DNA of 64,000 bases from Clostridium muellerianum (GTDB lineage Bacteria > Bacillota > Clostridia > Clostridiales > Clostridiaceae), in assembly GCF_012926525.1 (NCBI RefSeq), contig NZ_JABBNI010000025.1, forward strand, positions 124,001 to 188,000, written 5' to 3'. Of the stretch, positions 25,734 to 35,855 are shown in pieces. Below the pieces are notes generated by a model. The model had not been told where the DNA came from. It was given only the letters and a program-made list of their open reading frames with translations, and made no database searches. The translations under genes and the position numbers were made by a program. How positions within the stretch are numbered: the first letter of the stretch is position 1; every line of letters begins with the position of its first letter.

Positions 25734-28280
25734 TTAAAATCCAAAATCATCAACTATAGCAATATCAATAGTATATGGTATCATTTCATACATTCCATTA
25801 CTATCTTCATCATCCTGCATAACTAAGAAGTATTGCTTAGTCTTATCATAAGTTCTGCTATCTAAAACAAACTCTATTCTAAAAGTTCTATCTAGTGGAT
25901 TTTCAGATCTTGAATCACCTATAATAGTTTTTATATTAGAAATCTTATTTCCTTCTTCATCTTCAAAGAAACATCTAATTTTTTGTGCTATGACCTTATC
26001 CTGTATTTTTTCTTCCTGAAAGAATTCTAAGAAGGTTATAGGATTTGTTATTTTTCTCGTTATACTAGTTAATGATATATTAGCCTTTCTTATATCATTT
26101 ACAGATGATATACTTCTATCATTTTTAAATTTAATTACTGGCACTACTATTTCCTGCAGCATTGCTCCACCATGTACATAATTAGCGCCTGCACCCTGTA
26201 CTTTAAATCTTAATGTTCCTCTTGGAGTGATAACACTTTTATTAGCGCCTTCACCTAATAAATAATCCATATTAAAGACCACTGTTCCTTCTACTACATC
26301 AGTATTAGTTGTTAATATAAATCTCCTGCTGTCCTCATCCTCATCTAATTTAATTCCTGATATCTTATCACTTTCTTTCATATCACTTCTCTTATAAATA
26401 TATCCATGATCTGCAGTGATAACTATACTTGATGCACTTACTCTATTTACTAATTTATTTATCAAAGTAATAATTTCATTAAATGCTACCTCTGTTGCTG
26501 AAAATACTTCTCTTTCTGTTGCTGCATGATCTCCTACAGCATCTATTGCATTATGATAAATATAAACTACATCTACCCCTGCAAAAGCTTTTCCTATTTC
26601 ATCATACTTCATATCCATAACTTTATCATATTTAATTGCTAATGATTTGGGACTTTCTTTCTTTAAAATAGCATTTCTATTTTCAATACCACTGCTACTA
26701 ACTCCATCTACTATTACATCATATTTGTCATTAATTTCTATTTTGTCATTTGGTAATAGTGCTGCCATTCCTAATTTAGTATAAGAAGGAATTACTCCTT
26801 GCATATACTCAATTTCCACCTTACCTTTTCTCTCATTAGTAAGCATAATAGAAAGATCATCAGCACTCTCATACCTTAAAGCATCAGATATAATTACAAA
26901 TACTCTTTCTTTATATGTATACTTAATAAATTCCTTATAGAAATTATCCTGCTGCCTAATTCCTTCTATTCTCCAAGAATTTTGAGTATTTAACGAATTA
27001 AACCACTTAATAGACAACTCTTGTAAATACCAATTATTGTATAAATTTTCAACCTTTTCTTTTAAGTCATTTAAGTTTTCTTTTTCTCCGCAGTTATCAA
27101 AATGATAATAAAATTTTCTATAAGCTTTATCTATATAATAATAGTCCTTTACATATGTTTTAAACATATCATAAGCTGATTCTGTTTTTATCATGGATTC
27201 CAATTCTTTTTTCTTATTTAATAAGTTTATAACCCATTTTATTGCTTTGTATTCACTTTCATACTTTTTATAGAAATGCATAGTTCTTCTTGCTTCTATA
27301 ATTTTTAGGTACTTGCTATATTCTTCTACACCATCATTTAATAGATTAGTAATTCTTTTAAGTATTATTCTATCCATTTCTTCAAAGATGTCGCAGCTAA
27401 CAAAGGTTTCTGAATCATTCTTTTCTAATATGCTATTTATTTTTAACTTATCTCCAATTAACTCCTGCATTTTATCATAGTATTCACCGTCTTTATTGTT
27501 ATTCATAAAGTGATTTATAAATACCATGTTATTAGTATTCTTCTTTGATATAAATGTACTAAATTGCTTTGGCAATTCAAACTTAATCGTTTCATTCATA
27601 CTAGTAGTTAAAAGCATAGCCATAAATCTTTCCAGGCTTCTTTCTTCAAAGCTATAGCCATAATATCTTATTATTAAATTCCATAATGAATCCAAGTCAC
27701 CAAACTTATCTATATCCTCATATATCTTACTTTTTCCATCTAAATATTCCTTTAATACAGCCTTTAAAATTTCTTCTATATCCATCAGTTTTACCTTAGT
27801 TAAACTCGCTAGAACTCCAATATGAATTTTTTCCTTGGTGTACTCTTGAATATTTAAATTCTTAAAAGCATCTACTCTTTCTTTTCTCTTAAAAAAAGTA
27901 TTATAAAGCTTAAATTCCTCTTTAAGTGAAGCATCCATAATATTTAATTCTCTCATAATTACAGTTGCTCTATCAGTAGAAAATTCTTCACTATAGCAAA
28001 AAATATCATGAAGCCAATCTTCCGAAGGTATTGGCTTTTCCATATTTGAATAAACAAGTATGTTACTAGTTGTATCTTCTTTTTCTATATAATACTTAGC
28101 CCAAAAAGCATTCTTGTCTGTTAACTTAATAACTTTAACATCTTCAATATCAAAATTGTCCATATCTTGAGCGAAATCTTCATTACTATCATACCAAAAT
28201 ACAATATGACGTTTCTTTCCATCACCTAATGGTTTTGAAAATAGTTCTTTAAGAAAATTTCTTATTTCTTGTAAGTTCAT
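25734..28280 (-). CDS. pglZ: BREX type 1 phosphatase-like protein PglZ
   Basis: About 848 residues. The alkaline-phosphatase-superfamily core is in the second half: VFVIISDALRYESADDLS carries the metal-binding Asp and nucleophile region, YIYHNAIDAVGDHAATE follows, and VITADHGYIYKR gives the second Asp-His pair. The long N-terminal helical part starts IRNFLKELFSKPLGDGKKRHIVFWYD, as in PglZ type A. In BREX, PglZ works with PglX, BrxC and BrxB on host modification and phage blocking. The ATG at 28280 follows GAGGTGAG; an upstream in-frame start lacks one. Unusually, pglX is not adjacent: about 8.5 kb of other defence genes lies between. Confidence 0.93.
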   Translation of the reverse strand: MNLQEIRNFLKELFSKPLGDGKKRHIVFWYDSNEDFAQDMDNFDIEDVKVIKLTDKNAFWAKYYIEKEDTTSNILVYSNMEKPIPSEDWLHDIFCYSEEFSTDRATVIMRELNIMDASLKEEFKLYNTFFKRKERVDAFKNLNIQEYTKEKIHIGVLASLTKVKLMDIEEILKAVLKEYLDGKSKIYEDIDKFGDLDSLWNLIIRYYGYSFEERSLERFMAMLLTTSMNETIKFELPKQFSTFISKKNTNNMVFINHFMNNNKDGEYYDKMQELIGDKLKINSILEKNDSETFVSCDIFEEMDRIILKRITNLLNDGVEEYSKYLKIIEARRTMHFYKKYESEYKAIKWVINLLNKKKELESMIKTESAYDMFKTYVKDYYYIDKAYRKFYYHFDNCGEKENLNDLKEKVENLYNNWYLQELSIKWFNSLNTQNSWRIEGIRQQDNFYKEFIKYTYKERVFVIISDALRYESADDLSIMLTNERKGKVEIEYMQGVIPSYTKLGMAALLPNDKIEINDKYDVIVDGVSSSGIENRNAILKKESPKSLAIKYDKVMDMKYDEIGKAFAGVDVVYIYHNAIDAVGDHAATEREVFSATEVAFNEIITLINKLVNRVSASSIVITADHGYIYKRSDMKESDKISGIKLDEDEDSRRFILTTNTDVVEGTVVFNMDYLLGEGANKSVITPRGTLRFKVQGAGANYVHGGAMLQEIVVPVIKFKNDRSISSVNDIRKANISLTSITRKITNPITFLEFFQEEKIQDKVIAQKIRCFFEDEEGNKISNIKTIIGDSRSENPLDRTFRIEFVLDSRTYDKTKQYFLVMQDDEDSNGMYEMIPYTIDIAIVDDFGF

Positions 28281-28335
28281 ATGCTCACCTCTACGTTTGC
28301 TCACTCATTATAAAATAAATTATATATTTCTTCTT

Positions 28336-28556
28336 CTAGTTGACAAAGTTAACTCTTATACCTTTCCCTTTAATAGACTTTAGTAGCTCGTCACTTATTG
28401 ATAAATCGCCCAAATTACCTTTAGCTAATAATTTAGGATATTTATTTATATCTATAAACTCACTACCACCATTTTCTTCATTATAGTTAAATTCTCTAAA
28501 TTGAATTCTGATTTATCAAAACTTTTGAAATTTTCAAAAGCAAAACTCTTTATCAT
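28336..28556 (-). pseudogene. internally deleted AAA/SMC-like ATPase gene
   Basis: The ATG at 28556 opens MIKSFAFENFKSFDKSEFNL and ENLTI, the usual N-terminus of RecF/OLD-like overcoming-defence ATPases just before the Walker A loop. After about 26 codons the reading shifts frame and the next stretch reads SEFIDINKYPKLLAKGNLGD followed by a short tail and TAG at 28336, which looks like the C-terminus of the same protein family. The whole ATP-binding core is missing. I read this as a deletion scar of a former defence ATPase. Both end matches are recognised by pattern, not by search. Confidence 0.55.
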
Positions 28557-28682
28557 AATTTCACCCACTCATTTACTTAATTTTAATATAATTATACCAT
28601 TCTTAATATCTAGTATTCTACATTTATCACAAAAACTATTATTATCTAAAAATAGCATCTCTATTTAAGTACTTAAAAGTTG

Positions 28683-30430
28683 CGATATTATGCTAATAAA
28701 TTCTCGATATGCTATAATAGAGGAGGATATAATTATGTTCAAAATTCAGTTATAGTTCCTAGTAAATTCTCGATATGCTATAATAGAAGTTTAAAATAAT
28801 CACTATAAGTGATAGTTATAGTTCCTAGTAAATTCTCGATATGCTATAATTTATCTTATAGAGATGAAAATAAGTTTATAGTTATAGTTCCTAGTAAATT
28901 CTCGATATGCTATAATATTTAGATGGTGCAGTGCCTTGTATCGTAAGTTATAGTTCCTAGTAAATTCTCGATATGCTATAATCAACCTAACAGGAGATGA
29001 ACTAGAAAGATTGTTATAGTTCCTAGTAAATTCTCGATATGCTATAATGCTCCTCCTACTCTTGCTATTCATCTTCTTGTTATAGTTCCTAGTAAATTCT
29101 CGATATGCTATAATTGATTACAATAGAACAACTAAAGAAATTAGTTATAGTTCCTAGTAAATTCTCGATATGCTATAATAGAAGAAGAATTACAGTTATC
29201 AATAGATAAGTTATAGTTCCTAGTAAATTCTCGATATGCTATAATAAAGATGACTAATCACTTACTTACAGATGGGTTATAGTTCCTAGTAAATTCTCGA
29301 TATGCTATAATAGGTAGTAGTGTGGATATATATAAAAGATGGTTATAGTTCCTAGTAAATTCTCGATATGCTATAATTGAACCCAGTGGCTCCATTAGGC
29401 TTTTTGGTTATAGTTCCTAGTAAATTCTCGATATGCTATAATGAATACATACATAGACTTGAACAATTACCGTTATAGTTCCTAGTAAATTCTCGATATG
29501 CTATAATTCTTATTACTGCTATTCCTGCACTAATACAGTTATAGTTCCTAGTAAATTCTCGATATGCTATAATCAATCCACAAGCCTTTAAAAATGCATA
29601 ATTGTTATAGTTCCTAGTAAATTCTCGATATGCTATAATATGAATATATAATATAAGTATAGCGAACGCGTTATAGTTCCTAGTAAATTCTCGATATGCT
29701 ATAATAAAAAATGAACTGCCAGTAGCTAGTGAAAGGTTATAGTTCCTAGTAAATTCTCGATATGCTATAATTTAGAAAATGTAATAGCTCCAATTTTAAA
29801 CGTTATAGTTCCTAGTAAATTCTCGATATGCTATAATTCAACTGATGCAGTAAGTACTAATACATCAGTTATAGTTCCTAGTAAATTCTCGATATGCTAT
29901 AATATTGTACAGATGGAACTATGGCTTTTAGCGTTATAGTTCCTAGTAAATTCTCGATATGCTATAATTTATTGGAAAAAGAAGTTAAGGGAAGAAGAGT
30001 TATAGTTCCTAGTAAATTCTCGATATGCTATAATAATTTTATTTCTGCGTCTTCATCTCCCACAGTTATAGTTCCTAGTAAATTCTCGATATGCTATAAT
30101 GTACACATTAATACATATGAATAAGTATAAGTTATAGTTCCTAGTAAATTCTCGATATGCTATAATAATATTAATGAAAACCTATGCTGATGAAGTGTTA
30201 TAGTTCCTAGTAAATTCTCGATATGCTATAATTGCACCAATTGCTTATGATGAAGCTGCCAGGTTATAGTTCCTAGTAAATTCTCGATATGCTATAATCC
30301 ATTCAAGAATATCATTTGTTGTTTTTATGTTATAGTTCCTAGTAAATTCTCGATATGCTATAATATTGCTAATCCAGATGAAGAGAATCAAGCAGTTATA
30401 GTTCCTAGTAAATTCTCGATATGCTATAAT
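28683..30430 (+). CRISPR. type II-C CRISPR array, 27 repeats and 26 spacers
   Basis: 26 identical 36-bp repeats start at 28749 and end at 30430. They begin GTTATAGTTCCTAGTAAATT and end CTCGATATGCTATAAT. A further copy at 28683-28718 keeps only the last 21 bases or so and marks the trailer end. Spacers are 30 nt, with four or five of 29 nt. The repeat resembles the Neisseria II-C repeat in layout (GTTnTAG...TGCTAnAAT), which sets transcription on the plus strand, against the cas genes. The last nine bases form an extended -10 box (TGCTATAAT), so each repeat may drive its own crRNA. The leader side should be next to cas2, where only about 50 bp are available. Confidence 0.98.
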
Positions 30431-30481
30431 ACCAATTATAAAAGCCATTGAAATTGCTATGTTTCAATGACTTTTATGATT

Positions 30482-30805
30482 CTAAAAAACATTTAATTGA
30501 CTTGAATTTATATTTTTTTCTTGTGGTTTTGCTGACCCTACTAAAAATTTCATTTCAGAATATTGCTTTTCTGTAATTTGTAAATACCTAACTGAACCTT
30601 TAAGTGGTAAATTTCTTTTTAATCTTATAATATGCTTATTTACACCATCTGTTCCATTACAAATTCTAGAATATACAGAGTACTGAATCATTATATATCC
30701 ATCATTCAATAAAAATCTTCTAAAGTTTTGATATGCTTTTCTATCTTCTTTTTTTACAACAGGTAAATCAAAAAATACAATTAATCTCATAAATCTTCTA
30801 CTCAT
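30482..30805 (-). CDS. cas2: CRISPR adaptation endonuclease-like protein Cas2
   Basis: 107 residues with the Cas2 ferredoxin-like fold: first strand MRLIVFFDLPV with the conserved Asp, then YQNFRRFLLNDGYIMIQYSVYSRI and SVRYLQITEKQYSEM. Cas2 dimers bridge two Cas1 dimers to insert new spacers. Its start overlaps the cas1 stop by eight bases, so the genes are translationally coupled. The array follows about 50 bp after its stop. A second in-frame ATG lies five codons in. Confidence 0.95.
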   Translation of the reverse strand: MSRRFMRLIVFFDLPVVKKEDRKAYQNFRRFLLNDGYIMIQYSVYSRICNGTDGVNKHIIRLKRNLPLKGSVRYLQITEKQYSEMKFLVGSAKPQEKNINSSQLNVF

Positions 30806-31697
30806 AATAATGATATTCCAATTGTTTTATCAGAGGTAACTTCAATAATCTAAAATCCTTTTTGCTACAAGCTGTTGTATAAGAAGATATCATTTTATCA
30901 ATAGCATTTAAAATAGAGTGATTTTGCCCATCAATGGTGCATTCATAATTAATTAAATCAACTAAATCTATTCTATGCTCTTTTGTTAATATATCATCAT
31001 ACTCCACATTGTTATAAACCCATAAATCTACTATTGGTCTGAATGGTTCCATAAAATCATCTCCAAGATTGAAAGAATTTAATTCATTACAATGATTTAC
31101 ACCCAACGCAGTATTAAATCCGTACATAACTAAAGCCCTTGCAACTGCACTTCTTATAATTGCATAACCATAGTTTAAAGCTGAATTAATTCCATTCTCA
31201 TCATCACGTGTAAAATTTTCTCCAAATAAACACTTAAAATAATATTTTGCACCTATTGCTTCTTTATTGCCTTTATCACCACTCTCAACTGAAGATGACA
31301 ATTTTCCTAAAAATTCCCCTCCATTTAATGATAAAATATCTAAGCATTTTCCTTGATTGCATAGCTTTTGTTTAATTATACCTTGCCATATTCTTTTGCT
31401 AAAAGCCTGGCTTTGATTCAATTGTTGTTTTAACACTTTATAAGATCTATAATGTGTATTTAAAGGTAATACTATAGAGGAAGGTAAATGTGTTTCATCA
31501 CAAATAATAGTTGCAACATTATTTTCTGATAACTTACTTAGCAATCTATTTGTTAATCTAACAGATATCCCTTCTATAACTAAAACGGATATATCTTCTA
31601 TAGGAATTTGAAATTCATCTTCATTATTAATTACTAAATTGCTATTTCTTAAGCTTAAATTAGCAGAATTTGAGATTATTACACTTCTAAAGCTCAT
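30798..31697 (-). CDS. cas1: CRISPR integrase Cas1 (type II)
   Basis: 299 residues. N-terminal beta domain (SFRSVIISNSANLSLRNSNL, EISVLVIEG-like IEDISVLVIEG) followed by the helical catalytic domain with NGINSALNYGYAIIRSAVAR, GVNHCNELNSFNLGDDFMEP (conserved His and Asp) and RPIVD. A conserved Glu is expected in the NSALNYGY helix region. Cas1 with Cas2 integrates protospacers. The start codon overlaps the cas9 stop by four bases (ATGA). Length and the lack of cas4 or csn2 fit subtype II-C. Confidence 0.96.
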   Translation of the reverse strand: MSFRSVIISNSANLSLRNSNLVINNEDEFQIPIEDISVLVIEGISVRLTNRLLSKLSENNVATIICDETHLPSSIVLPLNTHYRSYKVLKQQLNQSQAFSKRIWQGIIKQKLCNQGKCLDILSLNGGEFLGKLSSSVESGDKGNKEAIGAKYYFKCLFGENFTRDDENGINSALNYGYAIIRSAVARALVMYGFNTALGVNHCNELNSFNLGDDFMEPFRPIVDLWVYNNVEYDDILTKEHRIDLVDLINYECTIDGQNHSILNAIDKMISSYTTACSKKDFRLLKLPLIKQLEYHYYE

Positions 31698-34600
31698 TGT
31701 TTTCCACCTGCCTTAACTTTATAGTAATTTCCTAATACATCTACTTGATATTTGTTAAATTCTACAACTCCTAATTTAATTCCAACTCCCTCATACTCTT
31801 CAGATCTGTCATGATTTTGAATAGTTAATGAATCCGTATGTCTATTAAAACCATCATAATACCCAAAATAACCGCTCTTCTTTTCATATTTTATTTCTAT
31901 TAAATCATTTTTATAAATAGAAAACTTAAACTTATAACTTTCATCCATTGTCGGCCATTGTTCCTCCTGATAGTTCCTTAAAACTGCCTTTTTAGGAATT
32001 ATTCCTTTAGCTAATTGATATCTATATACTGGCACCACAAAATACTTATTTTCTTTTTCATAAATATCTATTCTTACCATTCCCTCTTTAGCAACTAAAC
32101 CTTCAACATTTTGAAGTTCTATTCCATCTTTAAAAGGCACCTTTGTTTTAATTTTTATACTTCTTACCATAGGTCCTTCAGTACCATTTTTAGTTGGCTT
32201 TCTAAATTTCCCCTCAAAAGCCTTCTTTGCATTATAATTGAATTGTTCCATTCTCTCCATTATTGCATCATAAAGTCTTTTATCACACCCATAGTTATAA
32301 AAATTATTCAAATCTTCTTTAGTCAACTCTGTCAGCTTCTTTTTCTTAACAAAATATCCATCTTTATTAAAATGCTTTTTTGAATAAACAGTTTCTCCAA
32401 ATAATTTTCCACCAATCTTTCTAAATGGAACTCTTGAAACAAAAATTGGTTTTACTGTATTTCTAATAAACTCTTCATCATAACTTTTAAATGGTGATTT
32501 TTTCAATTCACTAATTGGATCATTACTTAACCTCATTGATAATTCTTCACTAAAACCTAACCAAGGTCTTGGAAGAATTTTTTTAAGAAGATCCTTATAT
32601 TCTTCTAATTGTACTATTTCACCTGTTTCCATATCAATGAACTCATGGTTATTTCTAATACTACTTAATTCATGTGCCTTACTATATTTTGATATTTGCT
32701 GTACCATTTTTTGAGTAGCAACTGCAACTACAGCTGCATCTAAAGCATGGTGCTTATCACCATTTCCTCTAACCTTCATCAATCCCCATTTAGCTCTTAA
32801 ATAAGCAGTAGCTCTACCATTAATAGTAATAACTTTTTGTTTTGACTCACTTGGTTTAAATTCTAGTCTATTATTAATATAATTAGCTATGTATCTGCAT
32901 ATATATTTAGTATCCTGTAAATTTCTAGTCTTCCATTCTCTTTGTTCTTCCTCAGATAACCTCTTCTTTAACAAATTACTTTTTTTCTTATAATTCAAGT
33001 AACTTCCTTTTACCCATGTCTCAAATCTGTTCCATCGTTGCTCATCTAATCCAAAATATTCATATGGGGTTCTATTACTCTTTCTTTGATTTTCTATACC
33101 TAATACTAATACCTTATTAGATAGACTATCATCAAAGGACCTACTGAATGGGATTATGTGATCAATCTCACAATATCCATGATCAAACAAATTTTCTATA
33201 TATATAGATTGTTGAGTGTATGCACATTCACCCCTTTGCTGCTGCCATAAACGATATTTCAGTACTTCACTTCCTGTTGGCTCTTTTCCCATTAAACTTT
33301 TAATTTCTTCTCTAATCTTCTCTATATTACATCTATTTTCTTTTTGTTCCTTTTCAATAGCTTTCCTATCTTTAAAATTCTTAGCTAAATCTCTTGCCAA
33401 TTCAATGTTTATTCTTATTGGTGAACCATATCTATCAATAACTGAATTAATAACTTTTCTTGTTTGAGCTAATGCTCTATTAACTACAGGATTTACTATC
33501 TCATCTATCTCAATAACTGGCAACTTTTTACTCTTAATTCCCTCGTATAATGCTTTAAAATTATACCCTGCTTTTTCACAAGCTTCGTTATACTGATATC
33601 CTTCTTTCATAAAAGGCAATATCTTTTCTATTGCTTCTATAGACAAATTATTAAATTTGCTAAATGAAATATCTAAAAGGGAGTCTATAACCTTTGTGTC
33701 TGAAATATTTCTTAATTTTAATTGTTTAATAATATCATCATCTGTTTTTCCTAAAGTTAAAACATAAGCAATATCGTTTAACATTTTTCTATTATTCTTA
33801 ATTTCCTGCCAGTACATTTTACTAACACCATACTCTATAGATTTCCTTATTTCGTGATATCCTTTTAATGAAATAAATTTTGTATTTTCAGTTTTATAAG
33901 TATCTTTATCAATACTATATGTTAATGTTAAAAACCTATCTTCTTCTTTTAAATTCAATAGTTTTCTTAAATTAGTATATTTTATTTCTTTCTTTTTAAA
34001 AGCTTCATTTACAATTAATTCTCTTTCATCATTAGTCAATTTTCTTCTATCACCATTATTCATAATTGAAAGTTTATTTATTCCTTCATACAATACAAAT
34101 TCCTCTGATGAAATACAATTTTTAGGTGCTCGTTTGTATTTTTTCTTTTCAAAGGTACAAAATCCTACTAATTTCTCTAAATCTTCAAATTTCGAATAAG
34201 GTCTTTGAGAATCAAATATAGCTAAATACTCATCTTCTAGTTCATCTGCTGCAAATTCGTTCTCAAACTCTCTTTGTTTTTCAAATAAAGTATGAATTTC
34301 TTCTCTAATTATGTCTCTAGACACACACATATTATATTCACCAAACTTATTGCGTAAAGCTTTATACCTATCTTTTGAAGATTTAACTTCATTATAAATA
34401 AATTCTCCAACCGTTCTAGCATTTACCTCTTTCATTTTTTCAAGGTTATTATTAATACTACTCAAAATTTGTCCAGTTTCTTTATTCTTTGCTTCATTCT
34501 TTCTATTTGACTTAAACCCTCTTCTTTTACATAAGTTAATTAATATTTTTGACCATTCTTCTTCTGACAGCTTTTCATTTAATCCTTTTACTCTTGCTTC

Positions 34601-34906
34601 CCATACACTTATAACATTCTTATTTATAAAAAGGTTCTTTAATTTATCCTCACTCAAAATCTTTCTTGCCATTATAAAATTTTTAACACGTTTTACTCTA
34701 TATGCTTTTCTCCTAAGTAAACGTCTTCTTCCTCTAGCTGATCTTCTTGGCAGTGCTAACGATGCTCCATCCTTTGGATTTTCAGCAGCATTAAAAATTC
34801 TAACACCCAGGTCTTCAATTCTATTTACATCTAAATTAATAACAGACCATCCTACCGAAGCAATACCAATATCAAGCCCTAATGAATAATTAATTTCTTC
34901 ACCCAT
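31694..34906 (-). CDS. cas9: CRISPR effector nuclease Cas9, type II-C
   Basis: 1,070 residues, a compact II-C size. RuvC-I has Asp12 in LGLDIGIASVGW; the arginine-rich bridge helix follows at about 53-73 (RRSARGRRRLLRRKAYRVKR). RuvC-II is INIELARDL (Glu502). The HNH domain has YCEIDHIIPFSRSFDDSLSN (His583) and IENQRKSNRTP (Asn606). RuvC-III is DKHHALDAAVVAVAT (His720, Asp723). All catalytic residues are present, so it should be active. It would cut DNA matching a crRNA guide bound to the tracrRNA. The tracrRNA gene is directly upstream. AGGGTGA precedes the ATG. PAM preference cannot be read from the sequence. Confidence 0.98.
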   Translation of the reverse strand: MGEEINYSLGLDIGIASVGWSVINLDVNRIEDLGVRIFNAAENPKDGASLALPRRSARGRRRLLRRKAYRVKRVKNFIMARKILSEDKLKNLFINKNVISVWEARVKGLNEKLSEEEWSKILINLCKRRGFKSNRKNEAKNKETGQILSSINNNLEKMKEVNARTVGEFIYNEVKSSKDRYKALRNKFGEYNMCVSRDIIREEIHTLFEKQREFENEFAADELEDEYLAIFDSQRPYSKFEDLEKLVGFCTFEKKKYKRAPKNCISSEEFVLYEGINKLSIMNNGDRRKLTNDERELIVNEAFKKKEIKYTNLRKLLNLKEEDRFLTLTYSIDKDTYKTENTKFISLKGYHEIRKSIEYGVSKMYWQEIKNNRKMLNDIAYVLTLGKTDDDIIKQLKLRNISDTKVIDSLLDISFSKFNNLSIEAIEKILPFMKEGYQYNEACEKAGYNFKALYEGIKSKKLPVIEIDEIVNPVVNRALAQTRKVINSVIDRYGSPIRINIELARDLAKNFKDRKAIEKEQKENRCNIEKIREEIKSLMGKEPTGSEVLKYRLWQQQRGECAYTQQSIYIENLFDHGYCEIDHIIPFSRSFDDSLSNKVLVLGIENQRKSNRTPYEYFGLDEQRWNRFETWVKGSYLNYKKKSNLLKKRLSEEEQREWKTRNLQDTKYICRYIANYINNRLEFKPSESKQKVITINGRATAYLRAKWGLMKVRGNGDKHHALDAAVVAVATQKMVQQISKYSKAHELSSIRNNHEFIDMETGEIVQLEEYKDLLKKILPRPWLGFSEELSMRLSNDPISELKKSPFKSYDEEFIRNTVKPIFVSRVPFRKIGGKLFGETVYSKKHFNKDGYFVKKKKLTELTKEDLNNFYNYGCDKRLYDAIMERMEQFNYNAKKAFEGKFRKPTKNGTEGPMVRSIKIKTKVPFKDGIELQNVEGLVAKEGMVRIDIYEKENKYFVVPVYRYQLAKGIIPKKAVLRNYQEEQWPTMDESYKFKFSIYKNDLIEIKYEKKSGYFGYYDGFNRHTDSLTIQNHDRSEEYEGVGIKLGVVEFNKYQVDVLGNYYKVKAGGKQ

Positions 34907-34950
34907 ACAATCACCCTATTCTACCAAAATACATTTTTTACAAATTAATA

Positions 34951-35062
34951 CAAAAAAAGATACCCCTATGCTCATATGAACACAGGGGATACTTTACGGC
35001 ATTTGCCTTGTTATAGTAACTAGTTAAACTCTCGATATGCTATAAACATTTACCTAGTTCCT
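34951..35062 (-). ncRNA. tracrRNA
   Basis: The anti-repeat at 35010-35044 matches most of the CRISPR repeat (for example CTCGATATGCTATA) in the same plus-strand sense, so its minus-strand transcript can pair with pre-crRNA. Downstream the RNA has the short AAGGCAAAUGCC stem region and a strong terminator: GUAUCCCCU pairs with AGGGGUAUC, followed by seven Us (34952-34958). The start near 35062 comes from the promoter at 35069-35097. It lies 45 bp before cas9, a common II-C arrangement. Confidence 0.92.
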
Positions 35063-35068
35063 ATTACT

Positions 35069-35097
35069 ATAATACCTAAAATTTTACTATTTGTCAA
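35069..35097 (-). promoter_or_regulatory. promoter of the tracrRNA
   Basis: On the minus strand TTGACA (35097-35092), a 17-bp spacer and TATTAT (35074-35069). This is close to the sigma-A consensus and would start transcription about seven bases later, before the anti-repeat. Confidence 0.8.
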
Positions 35098-35160
35098 TAT
35101 GTTATTTAAAAATCCTTATTTTTACAACAATGTTAGTTTTCTTTTTTTATCTTAAAGTAT

Positions 35161-35853
35161 TTAAATAATAGTTAATTTAACCTTTATGCACTCTTCACAA
35201 GTATCACTACATTCTTTATTAATTACAACACATTTAATTTTTCTGTTGTTTTCAATGGCTTCACTTATCTCTTTGCTAAAGAAAACTGGTATATATCCAA
35301 TAATTTTATTTTCTTTATTAATAACTTTTATTGCATATTTATCATACTTATTATTGTAATCTTTTTCTAATATCAGCTTTTCATTAATATCTAATTTTAA
35401 TTTTGTATTTTTACTTTTCTCATCACAATAGTCATAATATCGAACGCCTGCTATATAAAACTCCCTCTCAATATTAGTTTCATCTAAAAATATTGGATCT
35501 ATGAATTCTAAACTATCTGTTGGAAGTTTACCTCCACTCTTTTTTAAAAGTTCAAATGCATCATACTTTTCTAACTTGTATTTTGCTAATATTTCTTTTA
35601 CATCTTTTCTTCTCTTATCCGGTAATCTACTTGAAAAAGCAGGAAATATATCATAACTTTCATATACTTCATTTATGTCAGGAAATGCTATAAGTGGTTT
35701 AAACCCATTTTTAATTGCTTTGTTTATATCTTCAGCTTTATATCTAAATTCATATTTGCCATTTTTAGACAACTCCCCAACTATATATCTTTGCCTAGTT
35801 TTATAATATTTCCAAACTAGATAAATATAGTCTCTGGTATTAATTGTACTCAT
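35161..35853 (-). CDS. HipA N-subdomain (HipS-like) fused to a HIRAN domain
   Basis: 230 residues. Residues 1-120 resemble the N-terminal subdomain of HipA kinases: a GELSKNGKYEFRY strand pair, then IFPAFSSRLPDKRRKD and DAFELLKKSGGKLPTDSLEF, which correspond to the usual LLPE..R and D.f.LL...G segments. Residues 130-225 form a HIRAN domain (FYIAGVRYYDYC, LEKDYNNKYDKYAIKV, IIGYIP), a fold that binds DNA ends or single-stranded DNA in other proteins. It starts two bases after the stop of the HipA-like kinase gene, with its GGAGG site inside that gene. Together the two look like one HipA split in two plus HIRAN. Function not established. Confidence 0.7.
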   Translation of the reverse strand: MSTINTRDYIYLVWKYYKTRQRYIVGELSKNGKYEFRYKAEDINKAIKNGFKPLIAFPDINEVYESYDIFPAFSSRLPDKRRKDVKEILAKYKLEKYDAFELLKKSGGKLPTDSLEFIDPIFLDETNIEREFYIAGVRYYDYCDEKSKNTKLKLDINEKLILEKDYNNKYDKYAIKVINKENKIIGYIPVFFSKEISEAIENNRKIKCVVINKECSDTCEECIKVKLTII

Positions 35854-35855
35854 TA

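Noticed and set aside
28851-29072. Open reading frame with repeating IIAYREFTRNYN units
   Set aside because: It is the CRISPR repeat read through; repeat plus spacer is 66 nt, a multiple of three, so frames stay open by chance. The same holds for 29921-30124 and 30245-30448.
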